From the NCBI RefSeq assembly GCF_040126305.1, contig NZ_CP149510.1:4289001-4353000 (forward strand): a stretch of DNA of 64,000 bases. The letters are read 5' to 3'. The notes beneath the pieces were generated by a model. That model ran no database searches and had not been told where the DNA came from. It saw only the letters and a list, made by a program, of their open reading frames with translations. Position 1 is the stretch's first letter. The number at the start of each line of letters is the position of its first letter. The position numbers and the translations under genes are program-made. The DNA is from Pararhizobium sp. A13 (GTDB lineage: Bacteria; Pseudomonadota; Alphaproteobacteria; Rhizobiales; Rhizobiaceae). Shown here piece by piece: positions 52,959 to 62,628 of the stretch.

Positions 52959-54767
52959 TCACCTGGTCCCCAGCCTTTCCAGTGGCGCATTCGCCGTTGG
53001 GTGCCTCAAACCGATGACCCCGGTCATGCGGTCGATACGGAAATTGCCTGACGGCAGACCGGACGCGCATTTCTCGAACATCCGGAAGATGAGGGCAAAA
53101 CGGGCCTGCGCCGCGCTCGCGTCGGTCCAATCACCCTGCGCATAGAGGCTGCCAACCGCCCGATAAAGCGCCATCCGCTCCTGCGTGATCCAGCCGAAGG
53201 CGAGATCGCTGCCCATGCGCAGCCGATACCAGTCGGCCAGAAAGTCCATCGCGGAAATCTCGCGCAGCACGTCAGGTGTTGCGCCGGCGGCTTTCAGGCG
53301 GACCGAGAGGCGCCCTTGCAGCATTTTGTCATCACCGGCAGCCGCAATTGCGCCAACGGTGTCATCCGTCGCCACCGGCTTGTCCATCAGAGCCAGCGCC
53401 GCCAGATCGGCAAGGTCGAGGCTGCGGACCAGCGCTGCAATGTCCATCGGCCATTCGCGCTTGAGAAAACGTCGCCCGACCAGGTGGCCGAGATGCTCGA
53501 ACAGGAAGCCACCGTAGTCGCTGACATCGAGCATGCCGCCGGCATCGAGCCCGGACGGCACGGTCTCCCGGTCGTAGGTCCGCCGCAGTTCCGGGTTCAA
53601 CGGCATGGCCTCGATGCCGACGGTCTCGACATCGAGATGGTGTTCACCGATGGTGACCACCTTGTACGCGCCGGGAAAGGCAACCAGCGACGGCATCGCC
53701 ACATTGATCAGGAACCGGCCGCCGCTGCGGTACCTTGCCGTGTCGTTGACATGCAGATGCCCGCTGAAATGCACATCGATGCCCGCCTCGATCAGTGCTT
53801 CGGCAACGGCCTCCACCGGAATGCGCTCAGACATCCCCGTTCTGCCAAGCAAGGAAACTTCGTCGTCCAAGGTCCCATCGAGAGGATCGAGCACGGGATA
53901 GTGGGAGAAGGCGAGCAGAGTCTTGCCCAACCGACGCGCGCGCGTCGAAACATCTTTCATCCAGCCGAAGATAAACTGCTTGTGCGTCAGCATGGCATTC
54001 CAGCCGGCGCTCGTGCTGTCGGCAAGATCCCCTGTCTCGCCCGGCACGACGCCATCGACCGGAACGAAGACATTGGCATCGATCATCAACAGCCAGACGC
54101 CGGGAAACGGCTCGATGAGATAGGACACGTCCATCAATGACCGCGTGATTTTCCCATCCGGCGAGTGCACGTCGTAAAGCCGCGCTGCCGGATCGCCATC
54201 GGTGCCGAACGGCGTTTCCCAGTGAAGATCGCCGGGTCGCGGAAAAAACCCGACATCCGCCACGGCGGCGAGCCCGTCCGGATAACCCTGGCAATACATA
54301 CGTTCGCTGGTGATGATCGACCGCGCACCGCGATCGCGCACCTGCGGATCGCTGCTGACAACACTGTAGCTGCCATCCTCGTTCATGAACCGCTTGGCGC
54401 GGTGCCGGCCGGCAGCACCGAAGAGGTCGTGATTGCCGACGGTGGCGTAGAACCGCATGCCGTATCGCGCCGCGTAGCCGTCTAGCACCCGTTTCACGCC
54501 CTTGACGGTTTCCACCTGCCCGTCATCGGAATAATCACCGAGCAAAATGACATGTCGAATGCCGCTTCGCGCGATTTCATCAAGCGCGTGGTGAAGCGCA
54601 AAGTAGCTCTCGTTGAAGACCCGTGTCGACCGGGCGGTATCGGCGAGCAGCCTGAAGGTCAAGCGGCGGCCGCCCTGCACGATTCCGGGAAAGCCATAAT
54701 CGGCATAAGGATCATGAAAATGCGCATCGGCAATGACGGCGATGCGCGGGTGCTCAGAGGGCGGCAT
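52959..54767 (-). CDS. metallophosphoesterase (calcineurin-like) with C-terminal extension
   Basis: A 602-residue protein whose first 370 or so residues form a calcineurin-like phosphoesterase. Metal ligands are D14/H16 (IADAHFH), LLGDYSDDG, VGNHDLFG, the histidine in AFSHYP, and SGHLHVN. The remaining 230 residues are helical and unassigned. Substrates of the family range from cyclic nucleotides to phospholipids and UDP-sugars. The gene is convergent with the cyclic-nucleotide-binding gene. A role in turning over a cyclic nucleotide or a lipid-sugar phosphate would fit, but neither is shown. Confidence 0.85.
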   Translation of the reverse strand: MPPSEHPRIAVIADAHFHDPYADYGFPGIVQGGRRLTFRLLADTARSTRVFNESYFALHHALDEIARSGIRHVILLGDYSDDGQVETVKGVKRVLDGYAARYGMRFYATVGNHDLFGAAGRHRAKRFMNEDGSYSVVSSDPQVRDRGARSIITSERMYCQGYPDGLAAVADVGFFPRPGDLHWETPFGTDGDPAARLYDVHSPDGKITRSLMDVSYLIEPFPGVWLLMIDANVFVPVDGVVPGETGDLADSTSAGWNAMLTHKQFIFGWMKDVSTRARRLGKTLLAFSHYPVLDPLDGTLDDEVSLLGRTGMSERIPVEAVAEALIEAGIDVHFSGHLHVNDTARYRSGGRFLINVAMPSLVAFPGAYKVVTIGEHHLDVETVGIEAMPLNPELRRTYDRETVPSGLDAGGMLDVSDYGGFLFEHLGHLVGRRFLKREWPMDIAALVRSLDLADLAALALMDKPVATDDTVGAIAAAGDDKMLQGRLSVRLKAAGATPDVLREISAMDFLADWYRLRMGSDLAFGWITQERMALYRAVGSLYAQGDWTDASAAQARFALIFRMFEKCASGLPSGNFRIDRMTGVIGLRHPTANAPLERLGTR

Positions 54768-54996
54768 AATGTCAGAGTTTCCGTCGGCAGGTTCAAACCG
54801 GATTCGTTTGCTTTCGTCTCTGCCACATATGGAAAGAAAAAGCGAATTGGTGTCTCGCTTAACCCCGGCAGTTTGGCTAACATGACTGAAATTAGGCTTG
54901 GTTAATCAAGCCTGCCATAAAAAGACGACCTTAAGAATTAAGTGGGACAGTTGCAGACGGACAGCCGATAAGGCTAGCCGTGACTGAGGCGAGAGA

Positions 54997-55827
54997 GTGA
55001 ACGAAAACGTGTTTCGGGTGCGGTTATGGGGAGTGCGCGGCAGTCTCCCGGTTTCGGGGGCCGAATTTCAACACTATGGCGGCAACACCATCTGCATCGA
55101 GATGCAATGCGGACCGCATAGATTGTTGTTCGATGCCGGCTCCGGGCTGATGCCGGCGGGCCAGGCGCTCAAGGCCGCCGGCGTCTCCGATTTCAATCTG
55201 TTCTTCACCCACTGTCACTACGATCATATCATCGGCCTGCCCTATCTGCCGGCGCTGTTCGACCCGCATGCTTCGGTGACGCTGTGGTCGGGACATCTCG
55301 CCGGGCGCATGTCCACGCGCCAGATGATCGGCGAATTCATGCGGCCGCCGTGGTTTCCGGTCGAACCGGACATCTGCCGCGCCGCCATCAATTGCCGCGA
55401 TTTCCGCTCCGGCGACGTGCTGGTTCCCTATGAGGACGTGGCGATCAAGACCGGCAGCCTCAACCACCCGGGCGGCGCGATCGGCTACCGGGTGGAATGG
55501 GGAGGCCGCGCGGTGGCACTCGTCACGGACACAGAGCATCGGCCGGGAACGCTCGATCCGGTTGTGCTCGATCTCATCGATGGCGCCGATCTATTCCTCT
55601 ACGACTGCATGTACACCGACGACGAGATGCCTCGCCATGTCGGCTACGGCCATTCCTCGTGGCAGCAGGCCATCCGCCTCGCCAAGGCCGCCCGCGCCAA
55701 GCGGGTGGCATTCATCCACCACTCACCGCTGCGCACCGACAGCGAGCTCGACGCCATCCAGCGGCTCGCCACGCAGGAATTCAAAGGCGCCTTCATGGCG
55801 CGTGACGGCCAGGCGATCGACCTCTGA
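54997..55827 (+). CDS. MBL-fold metallohydrolase
   Basis: A 276-residue metallo-beta-lactamase-fold enzyme. Zinc ligands are H72/H74/D76/H77 in FTHCHYDHIIGLP, the loop LNHPGG, VTDTEH and FIHHSP. The N-terminus RLWGVRGSLPVSG and HYGGNTICIEM are typical of the branch that includes cAMP phosphodiesterase-like and phosphorylcholine/PhnP-like enzymes. The start is GTG. The branch name suggests a phosphodiester substrate; that is family-level only. It is divergent from the metallophosphoesterase across 229 bp. Confidence 0.85.
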   Translation: MNENVFRVRLWGVRGSLPVSGAEFQHYGGNTICIEMQCGPHRLLFDAGSGLMPAGQALKAAGVSDFNLFFTHCHYDHIIGLPYLPALFDPHASVTLWSGHLAGRMSTRQMIGEFMRPPWFPVEPDICRAAINCRDFRSGDVLVPYEDVAIKTGSLNHPGGAIGYRVEWGGRAVALVTDTEHRPGTLDPVVLDLIDGADLFLYDCMYTDDEMPRHVGYGHSSWQQAIRLAKAARAKRVAFIHHSPLRTDSELDAIQRLATQEFKGAFMARDGQAIDL

Positions 55828-55858
55828 ACAACTCGGGCTCACTGGCTGACAGCCCCGT

Positions 55859-56602
55859 TTATTGATCGCGCAGAATATCCCTGACCCGGCACCAGCGGCA
55901 GGCAGGGTGGCGCGCGGTGACGTCGAACAGCGCGTTCATGAAGTCCCAGACGACGTCGTCATGAACCAGATGATGGGTCAAAAGCCCCAGTGACCCACCG
56001 TGATCGAACATATGCCTGAGACGCGCGACGATCTCCCCGGCAAGCGCCATCCGATCGCGTCCGCCGCGCGTGCCGTGCCAGTCCATGACGTCTACATGCG
56101 TATTCACCACCGGCAAGGCAGACGGCTTTTCCAGGCCGTAGACCGACAGTGCTTCAAAGCCGAGGCCAGCGAGACACGGCACGAGCCCCGCATCGATCCG
56201 GTTCCACGGCGGCACGAGCACGGGAACGAAACGGTTCGGGTGCAGGCCGGCGAGATGGCTGAAGCCCCGTTGCAACTCGCCGAGCACGTCGGAAGCCGGC
56301 CGATGGCGGCCGAGCTCCTGCTTCTTTTCGTCCGCGCCCGCATAGTTCACGTGCGACCAGCCATGGACGGCAACGGTGCATGACGGCTCGCGTTCCAGCC
56401 ACTGGGCGAGCGCCTCGCCGGTATGGACGGGAATGACGGCAAGCGTCAGCGGTACGGAAAATGCGCCGGTGATCTCAAGCAACCGCTCCAGCGGCGCGCT
56501 CGGCTCAACCGCATCGTCATCGCGAAGCCAGAAGCGCGCGACCTTGCCGGCCTGCTGCCACCGGTCCAGTTCCTCGGTGATGACCCTGTCAAAATCGTCC
56601 AT
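55859..56602 (-). CDS. polysaccharide deacetylase (NodB-like fold)
   Basis: A 247-residue CE4-related protein. RFWLRDDDAVEPSAPLERLLE supplies the first catalytic/metal aspartates, and VAVHGWSHVNYA supplies the two metal histidines (HGWSH). VLVPPWNRIDAGL and LGLLTHHLVHD follow as later motifs. The ATG at 56602 starts one base after the glycosyltransferase stop, with GGA upstream. It probably trims acetyl groups from the surface glycan made by the cluster. No secretion signal is seen, so it would act in the cytoplasm or on a lipid-linked precursor. Confidence 0.82.
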   Translation of the reverse strand: MDDFDRVITEELDRWQQAGKVARFWLRDDDAVEPSAPLERLLEITGAFSVPLTLAVIPVHTGEALAQWLEREPSCTVAVHGWSHVNYAGADEKKQELGRHRPASDVLGELQRGFSHLAGLHPNRFVPVLVPPWNRIDAGLVPCLAGLGFEALSVYGLEKPSALPVVNTHVDVMDWHGTRGGRDRMALAGEIVARLRHMFDHGGSLGLLTHHLVHDDVVWDFMNALFDVTARHPACRWCRVRDILRDQ

Positions 56603-56603
56603 G

Positions 56604-57698
56604 TTATTCCGTTCGCTTGAGATGCAGATCGAGGATCGCGCCCAACTGCCCGGCGGCCCGATCGAGCGAACGCTCCTCGCCGGCGAAAATCCGTGCGGCG
56701 CGAGCAAAGGCCTGCCGCTCCGCGTTCTGCGTCAACATCCGTTCGATCGCTTTCGCATAAGCATCGATATCACTGGGCGGTGTCAGCAGGCCGGTGCGGC
56801 TGTCAACCACCACTTCCGGCACGCCGGCGATCGCCTGCGCCACGACCGGCAGGCCCGCTGCCTGCGCTTCGAGATAAGCGAGACCATAGGCCTCGCCGCA
56901 GCCGGGCCAGACATAGAGCGCGCTCTTCGACAGGAGATCGGCGATCTCGCCAGCCGTTTTCTGTCCGTGCCAGATGATGCGTCCTTCGTCGAAGCCGGCA
57001 AAAAGCGCTCTCACTTCGCCCGCACGTGGACCATCACCGACAACGGACAGTTGCCAGGGCAGATGAGCCAGTCGTATCAGAGCATCCGCCAGCATGACAA
57101 AGCTCTGCATCTTGTCGCCGGACCGCATCATCGCCACGGTGATCAGCTGTCCGGGCTGAGGCGCAGGTTGCTTGTCAAGCAACAGGCCCGAATCGATGAA
57201 GGGCGGCAACAGGGAGAGCCGAGCATCCGGAGCCACCGCAGCGAGCCCATCTCGGTCGCGTCTCGTCAGGCAAATGTTTACGGAAGCGAGTTTCACCGCC
57301 TCCAGCACATTCGCTTGCATTTCCGCCCACAGTCCGGTGTTGCGTCGCGCGGAATAGGACGCTTCCGCCGTGACATAGGCCAAACCGAAATCGCGGGCGA
57401 GCGCCGGCCCCATCAGATCGGGCGCTTTGTAGTAGGGGTGGTAACAGAACCAGGCGTCCGGCCGGGCGGTTTCTCGCCAGCGCGCCGAAAGCCGCCCCCT
57501 CTCCGCTTCCGCCGCGGCTGCCAAAGCCCCGACAGCCACGCTCGATGCCTCGGGCATGAAGGCCCGCAGTTCCGAAGCGATCTCCACTTGATGCCCCGCA
57601 CGCTCCAGCGCCGCCATCAGAAGACGCGCCATCAGCCGGTCGCCGGAGGGAACGGCATGGTTGGGAGATTTCAGCGGACAATAGAAAGCAATCTTCAT
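56604..57698 (-). CDS. glycosyltransferase family 4, second
   Basis: A 364-residue GT-B enzyme. The N-terminus MKIAFYCPLKSPNHAVPSGDRLMAR shows the acceptor-domain loop. The donor domain has GCGEAYGLAYLEAQAAGLPVVA (E-x7-E motif) and SRTGLLTPP. It is co-transcribed with the deacetylase. Together with the GT4 at 45914 and the two MurG-like enzymes it makes four glycosyltransferases in 13 kb, enough for a repeating unit or a small glycolipid. Confidence 0.88.
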   Translation of the reverse strand: MKIAFYCPLKSPNHAVPSGDRLMARLLMAALERAGHQVEIASELRAFMPEASSVAVGALAAAAEAERGRLSARWRETARPDAWFCYHPYYKAPDLMGPALARDFGLAYVTAEASYSARRNTGLWAEMQANVLEAVKLASVNICLTRRDRDGLAAVAPDARLSLLPPFIDSGLLLDKQPAPQPGQLITVAMMRSGDKMQSFVMLADALIRLAHLPWQLSVVGDGPRAGEVRALFAGFDEGRIIWHGQKTAGEIADLLSKSALYVWPGCGEAYGLAYLEAQAAGLPVVAQAIAGVPEVVVDSRTGLLTPPSDIDAYAKAIERMLTQNAERQAFARAARIFAGEERSLDRAAGQLGAILDLHLKRTE

Positions 57699-57766
57699 CA
57701 GAATGCGGTTTAGAACATCGCACCGGCGATGGGAACGGCTCCAGGATTAGATTCACCCCGAAACGC

Positions 57767-58843
57767 TCAGCCCAACGCCAATTCCGTTTCCGCGTCGAAA
57801 AGATGCAGCATGTCCTCGTCGAAGGCAAAAGCCTGCTTCGTGCCTACCCCAAGCTTCGTGCGTGGCGGCAGGCAGGCCGTCACCCTTTGCCCACTCGCCC
57901 GTCCGGTCACGACCAGCTCCGGCCCCGTCAACTCGACAACCTCGATTTCAACCTCAAGCGACGGTTGTTCCGCGCTATCCCCTGCCAGCCGCAGCGCTTC
58001 CGGGCGAACCCCGATCTTGACGCGACGCCCCACGGAGACAGCTTTGAAGCGGGCGGGCAGCGCAATGGCCTGTCCCGATCCGTCCAGCCGCACCCCCTCG
58101 CCCATCACGACGCCGTCCAGCACGTTCATGGGAGGCGAGCCGACGAAACCGGCGACGTAGAGCGTAGCGGGATGGTCATAAACATCCTCCGGCGTACCCA
58201 GCTGCTCGATCCGGCCGTTGCGCATCACCGCGATGCGGGTTGCCAGCGTCATCGCCTCGATCTGGTCGTGGGTGACATAGACGATCGTCGTTCCCAACAT
58301 CTGATGCAGCCGCTTCAGCTCGGTGCGCATCTCCATGCGCAGCTTGGCGTCGAGGTTGGACAGCGGCTCGTCGAAAAGGAAGACCTGCGGCTTGCGGACC
58401 AGCGCCCGGCCGATCGCGACCCGCTGGCGCTGACCGCCGGAAAGCTGGCCGGGCTTGCGATCAAGCAGGTTCTCGATCTGCAGCAGCGTCGCAGTTTCCA
58501 GAACGGCCTTTTCACGCTCGACAACCGGTACCTTGCGCATCTCGAGGCCGAAACCGATGTTGCGGCGAACGGAAAGGTTCGGATAGAGCGCGTAGGACTG
58601 GAAAACCATCGCGATGTCGCGATCCTTGGGATGCACGCCCAAAACAGAGTGCCCGCCGATCCTGACATCGCCGCCCGACGCTTCGGCAAGACCGGCAATG
58701 ATGTTCAGCAAGGTCGACTTGCCGCAGCCGGATGACCCGAGCAAAACCAGGAACTCACCACTGTCGAGCGAAATGTCGATGCCCTTCAGCGTTTCGATCG
58801 CCCCATAGGTCTTGCGGATATTCTCGATCTCGAGCGCGCTCAT
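57767..58843 (-). CDS. carbohydrate ABC transporter ATP-binding protein (MalK/UgpC), third sugar system
   Basis: A 358-residue ATPase. Walker A is GSSGCGKST (Ser replacing Pro at the second position), the signature LSGGQRQRVAIGRALV, VFLFDEPLSNLDAKL, and VTHDQIEAMTLATR. The TOBE region carries IGVRPEAL and GFVGSPPMNVL. The ATG at 58843 overlaps the PfkB stop (ATGA) and has GGAGAGG seven bases upstream; an upstream extension is not needed. It is the last gene of the sugar operon. The Ser in Walker A is tolerated, so activity is expected. Confidence 0.9.
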   Translation of the reverse strand: MSALEIENIRKTYGAIETLKGIDISLDSGEFLVLLGSSGCGKSTLLNIIAGLAEASGGDVRIGGHSVLGVHPKDRDIAMVFQSYALYPNLSVRRNIGFGLEMRKVPVVEREKAVLETATLLQIENLLDRKPGQLSGGQRQRVAIGRALVRKPQVFLFDEPLSNLDAKLRMEMRTELKRLHQMLGTTIVYVTHDQIEAMTLATRIAVMRNGRIEQLGTPEDVYDHPATLYVAGFVGSPPMNVLDGVVMGEGVRLDGSGQAIALPARFKAVSVGRRVKIGVRPEALRLAGDSAEQPSLEVEIEVVELTGPELVVTGRASGQRVTACLPPRTKLGVGTKQAFAFDEDMLHLFDAETELALG

Positions 58844-59775
58844 GATGCGGCCTCTCCGGTCGTGGCCGGCAACGGGCCACCATAGCTGCGGGGGAGTGTG
58901 GAAATGGCGCGCGAGGCGACGCGGGTGCCGGCCATCAGGCAATCGGCCAGCGGCAGGCCATCCGCCAGCGCGGCGAGGAAAGCCGCATTGAAGACGTCGC
59001 CGGCACCGATCGTGTCGACGACCTTGACGCTGGGGGCCGCGACGGAAACGAATGTACCATCGGCATCGATGGCAATCGCGCCCGCAGGACCGCGCTTGAC
59101 GACGACGATCGCCCCCTTAGGCATATGGCGCTTGATTTCGCGGGCTGCCTCGACCGGGTCGGAGAGGTCGGCAAGCGTGGTCGCTTCCACTTCGTTCAGG
59201 AGAGCGCAGCCACAGCGGGAAACCCAGTCGCGCGTCGCTTGCCGGTTCGCCTCTGTCCAGCCGTCGAGCGGCCAGCCGGTATCGAGCGCCAGCGTGATGT
59301 CATGGCTGTCGGCCCAGTCGAACAGAGCAGGATAGTCACGTGCCAGATCGTCGGTCAGGAACGAGCCGCAAAGCAGCGCATAGCCGCCCGAAAGCCGGGA
59401 ACCGTCGAGAGCGGCCAGCACGTCTGCGAGGGAGAAACGCGGCAGATGCCCGCGTGTGGTGAAGAAGGTACGCTCGCCATCGGGATGGGTGATACCAACG
59501 GAAAGCGTCGTTCCCTCCGCCCGGATCGGCCATTTTGCAGCCCGGTGGCCGAAGGATTCGCGCAGCCAGCGGCCGAACTCGTCGGTGCCGGTATTGGCGG
59601 CGATATCGAAATCGACGCCAAGCGCTTCCAAGGCAAGCGCTGCGTTGCCGGCCGCCCCGCCGACGCGCAACTCGTCATGATCGACGATGATCTCGGTCCC
59701 CGGCTTCGGCCAAGGCTCCGCGGGCCCCAGGATCAGGTCGACATTGACGTTTCCGATCACGGCAAGCGGGCGCAT
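58840..59775 (-). CDS. PfkB-family carbohydrate kinase
   Basis: A 311-residue ribokinase-like kinase. VIGNVNVDLIL begins the fold, GGAAGNAALALEALG is the sugar-binding signature, and DTIGAGDVFNAAFLAAL carries the catalytic aspartate and anion hole. GGAG precedes the ATG, one base after the SIS gene stop. It phosphorylates a sugar delivered by the importer; the pairing with an SIS protein suggests an amino sugar or glycated amine. Confidence 0.9.
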   Translation of the reverse strand: MRPLAVIGNVNVDLILGPAEPWPKPGTEIIVDHDELRVGGAAGNAALALEALGVDFDIAANTGTDEFGRWLRESFGHRAAKWPIRAEGTTLSVGITHPDGERTFFTTRGHLPRFSLADVLAALDGSRLSGGYALLCGSFLTDDLARDYPALFDWADSHDITLALDTGWPLDGWTEANRQATRDWVSRCGCALLNEVEATTLADLSDPVEAAREIKRHMPKGAIVVVKRGPAGAIAIDADGTFVSVAAPSVKVVDTIGAGDVFNAAFLAALADGLPLADCLMAGTRVASRAISTLPRSYGGPLPATTGEAAS

Positions 59776-59776
59776 G

Positions 59777-60793
59777 TCATTCGCTCCGGGTGATCTTGGT
59801 GGAGCGCATGGGCGTGCCGGCATTTTCCACACGCGCATCGGCAAAGGCGATCATGAACCGTTGCGCAACAGGCAGCATGGCAAAGACCGCCGCAAGCCCA
59901 GTCGCCGATGCAAAGCTCAGCGTCGTCGCGCCCTCGACCGGCGGCTTGCCGGAGCAATCGAAGACCACGACCGGCGCACCGGTTTCGACGACGGAAACCG
60001 CCATGGCGGTCACGAGATCAGCTGTCGCGTCATCCCCCCGGAACAGCACGACGCCAACCTTCGAACCCAGCATCTCCATCGGGCCATGCCGAAGCTGCCC
60101 GCCCTCCAGCGAGAAGCAGGGATAGCGGGAGAGTTCGGTCAGGCCGAGCGCCAAGGCCTCGGCCAGTCCCTGCAGACGGCGACCGGACGTCACAACAGTT
60201 GCGACATTGTCGAAAGCAGAAAGTGCGGGTTCGATATCGATGTCAGCTGGCACGTTAAGCGCCGAAAGCGCACGCGCGGGGTTCTCGCCGAGAGCCGAGA
60301 GAATTGCGAGATGCAAGGCGAAGCTCACCGTCAGACTGCGCGTCGCGGCAAAGGCCAGCTCGGTGCCGCCGACGCCGATCAAAGACGGAGCCGACCGTGC
60401 AAGAAAAGATGTACCTTCCAGGGTCAGTCCGAATGTATCCTCCGTGCCGCCCGTCTGCGTAAACCAGCGCAGCACCTCGGCGCTCTCGCCGGATTGCGAT
60501 GTAATCAGCATGGTGCGCCCTTCGATCGGCAGCGGCATGCCGAGCTGTTCGGACAGGGTGACCGCAATCGCCTCGATGCCGTGGCCGCGATACAGCGGCT
60601 CGACGGTACGGTTGACGGCGTGCGAGCCGCCCATGCCGAGCAGCAGCAAACGGCCAGTCTTCGTGATCGAGGTTGCAACGGTTTTCGCCTGTTCGGCATT
60701 GTCCTCGAAGGCGGCGATGGCATCGGCATTCTGCCGCGCCATCTCGCGATCGATAGCCTGGAGCCCTGCCGGGCGATTGTCTATAGAAGTCAT
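59777..60793 (-). CDS. double-SIS-domain sugar isomerase/deglycase
   Basis: A 338-residue protein with two SIS phosphosugar-binding domains. The first has LLLLGMGGSHAVNR and ITSQSGESAEVLRW; the second has VTSGRRLQGLAEALALGLTEL and the GlmS/AgaS/FrlB-like SLEGGQLRHGPMEML. The ATG at 60793 has AAGGG six bases upstream; an ATG at 60799 overlapping the permease stop is too close to the site. Relatives include GlmS isomerase domains, AgaS and fructosamine deglycases. Which of these applies is not visible. Confidence 0.85.
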   Translation of the reverse strand: MTSIDNRPAGLQAIDREMARQNADAIAAFEDNAEQAKTVATSITKTGRLLLLGMGGSHAVNRTVEPLYRGHGIEAIAVTLSEQLGMPLPIEGRTMLITSQSGESAEVLRWFTQTGGTEDTFGLTLEGTSFLARSAPSLIGVGGTELAFAATRSLTVSFALHLAILSALGENPARALSALNVPADIDIEPALSAFDNVATVVTSGRRLQGLAEALALGLTELSRYPCFSLEGGQLRHGPMEMLGSKVGVVLFRGDDATADLVTAMAVSVVETGAPVVVFDCSGKPPVEGATTLSFASATGLAAVFAMLPVAQRFMIAFADARVENAGTPMRSTKITRSE

Positions 60794-60795
60794 GA

Positions 60796-61641
60796 TCATC
60801 CCTTGACGCCACCGCTGGTGAGCCCGGAGATCAAGGCTCGTTGCATGACAAGGCCGATCGCCACGGGCGGCAGGGCGGCAAGCACGCCCGCGGTTGCGAT
60901 CAGCCCATAATCGGAAACACGGCCACCGGCGAGATCGGCGATGGCGACAGTGAGCGTCTTGGCGCGCAGGTCGGAGGTGAACAGCAGCGCGTAGAAGAAT
61001 TCGTCCCAGGCAAGCAGGAAGGCAAACAGCGCCGAGGTGGCCATCACCGGTGCGGCAAGCGGCAGGGTGATGATACGCAGCGTCGCAAACAGCCCCGCGC
61101 CATCCATCATCGCCGCCGCCTCGATCTCCCTCGGGATCGCATCGAAGCCGGACTTCATCAGCCAGGTGGTGAAGGGCGCAAGGATGGTGAGATAGACCAG
61201 CGCCAGCCCGAAGACGTTGTTGAGCAGGCCAAGATGCGACAGCCCGAAATAGAGCGGCACCGCCAGCGCCACTGGCGGCAGCATGTAGGTGGCAATCACC
61301 ATATAGAGCGACCAGCCGATGGCCGGCGTGCGCGACACGGCCCAGGCGGCCGGAATGGCGAGCGCCAGCGCCGCAATCGTCGCCATGCCGGCAACGACGA
61401 TGCTGTTGACGAGTGAGGCGACGAAAGCCGCACCGGCGCTGTTCTCGATGCTGGAGAGCAATATGCCGTAACGTGAGAAATCGATCGCCTGCGGCCACCA
61501 GCGCAGCGGCTTCACGGTGAGATCGGCGGCCGGCGATATGCTCATGACGAAGAGCCAGACCAGCGGCGCGAGGATGACGGCGGCAAGCAGCAGCGCGAAG
61601 GCGTGGATGAAGAGGGAAAACAGGACACTCTTGCGCTCCAT
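60796..61641 (-). CDS. carbohydrate ABC transporter permease (MalG type), third sugar system
   Basis: A 281-residue CUT1 permease beginning MERKSVLFSLFIHAFALLL. The EAA loop reads IEAAAMMDGAGLFATLRIITLPLAAP, followed by LLAWDEFFYALLF. It overlaps the MalF-like partner stop by one base. A longer frame upstream runs over the partner gene and is not coding. Confidence 0.9.
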   Translation of the reverse strand: MERKSVLFSLFIHAFALLLAAVILAPLVWLFVMSISPAADLTVKPLRWWPQAIDFSRYGILLSSIENSAGAAFVASLVNSIVVAGMATIAALALAIPAAWAVSRTPAIGWSLYMVIATYMLPPVALAVPLYFGLSHLGLLNNVFGLALVYLTILAPFTTWLMKSGFDAIPREIEAAAMMDGAGLFATLRIITLPLAAPVMATSALFAFLLAWDEFFYALLFTSDLRAKTLTVAIADLAGGRVSDYGLIATAGVLAALPPVAIGLVMQRALISGLTSGGVKG

Positions 61642-62525
61642 CAGGCGTTGCTCCCCGCGGTCTTGCGCACAAGAGCAGCATAGGCGGCGGCGAGCACCGC
61701 CACCAGCAAGGTGACGATCAGAGCAAGCGAGGCGCCGGATCCGGCCCGCTGGAAGGAGAATGCCTCCTGGTAGACGAGGATCGACAATGTCCGCGTGCTG
61801 TTCGCCGGTCCGCCGCGGGTCATCACCCAGACGATGTCGAACACCTTGAACGCCTCGATGGTGCGAAGCACCAGCGCCACCATCAGCGGACCGGCCAGAT
61901 AGGGCAGGATGACAAAGCGGAAGCGGGCAAAGGGACCTGCACCATCGACCAGCGAGGCGGCGGTGATATCGCGCGGCACGGCCTGCAGCGCGGCAAGCGC
62001 AATCAATGCCACCAGCGGAAAATTCTTCCAGCAATCAGCAACAATCAGCGAGGCGAGCGCCGTTCCGGGTTCGCCGAGCCAGGAGCGGTAGGCATCGAGC
62101 AAACCGATCTGCGTTAGCGCCGCGTTCAGCGCGCCATATTCCGGATTGTAAATCAGCCGCCACAATGTCGCGTTGACGACCGTTGGCAAGGCCCAGGGCA
62201 GGATCATCAGCCCGCGCAGCACAGTACGGCCATAGAATTGCTGATTGAGGAGAAGGGCAGCAAGCACACCGAGAACCATCTCGGCAAAGACTGAAATGAT
62301 CGCGAATTCCGTCGTGATGATCAGGGTGCGTCGGAAATTGGAGCTCGAAATCGTCTTCACGTAATTGTCGATGCCGACAAAATTTCCGGCGGTCCCGACG
62401 AGCTTGGCATCGGTGAAGGAGAGCCCGACCGTATCGGCAAGCGGCCAGCCGATGACGGCAACCATGACGGCGAGCAGCGGCAGCATCAGAAACCATGCAC
62501 GTGTGGTCATCGAGGTCCCGGACAT
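61641..62525 (-). CDS. carbohydrate ABC transporter permease (MalF type), third sugar system
   Basis: A 294-residue CUT1 permease. ATG at 62525 is chosen because AGGAAG lies about nine bases upstream; ATG at 62558 and 62549 are alternatives without a site. The EAA loop reads TAASLVDGAGPFARFRFVILPYLAGP, and MTRGGPANSTRTL is the usual CUT1 C-terminal motif. It lies between the binding-protein and MalG genes. Confidence 0.9.
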   Translation of the reverse strand: MSGTSMTTRAWFLMLPLLAVMVAVIGWPLADTVGLSFTDAKLVGTAGNFVGIDNYVKTISSSNFRRTLIITTEFAIISVFAEMVLGVLAALLLNQQFYGRTVLRGLMILPWALPTVVNATLWRLIYNPEYGALNAALTQIGLLDAYRSWLGEPGTALASLIVADCWKNFPLVALIALAALQAVPRDITAASLVDGAGPFARFRFVILPYLAGPLMVALVLRTIEAFKVFDIVWVMTRGGPANSTRTLSILVYQEAFSFQRAGSGASLALIVTLLVAVLAAAYAALVRKTAGSNA

Positions 62526-62628
62526 GGGGCTGCTCTTCCTGAAAATCATCGGATGCAAGGGGCCGGGCGGCAGGGAGGGTGCCGCCCGGAGATGGTGAAC
62601 GCGAGCGAAGGGGCGGCCCCCCGCACCT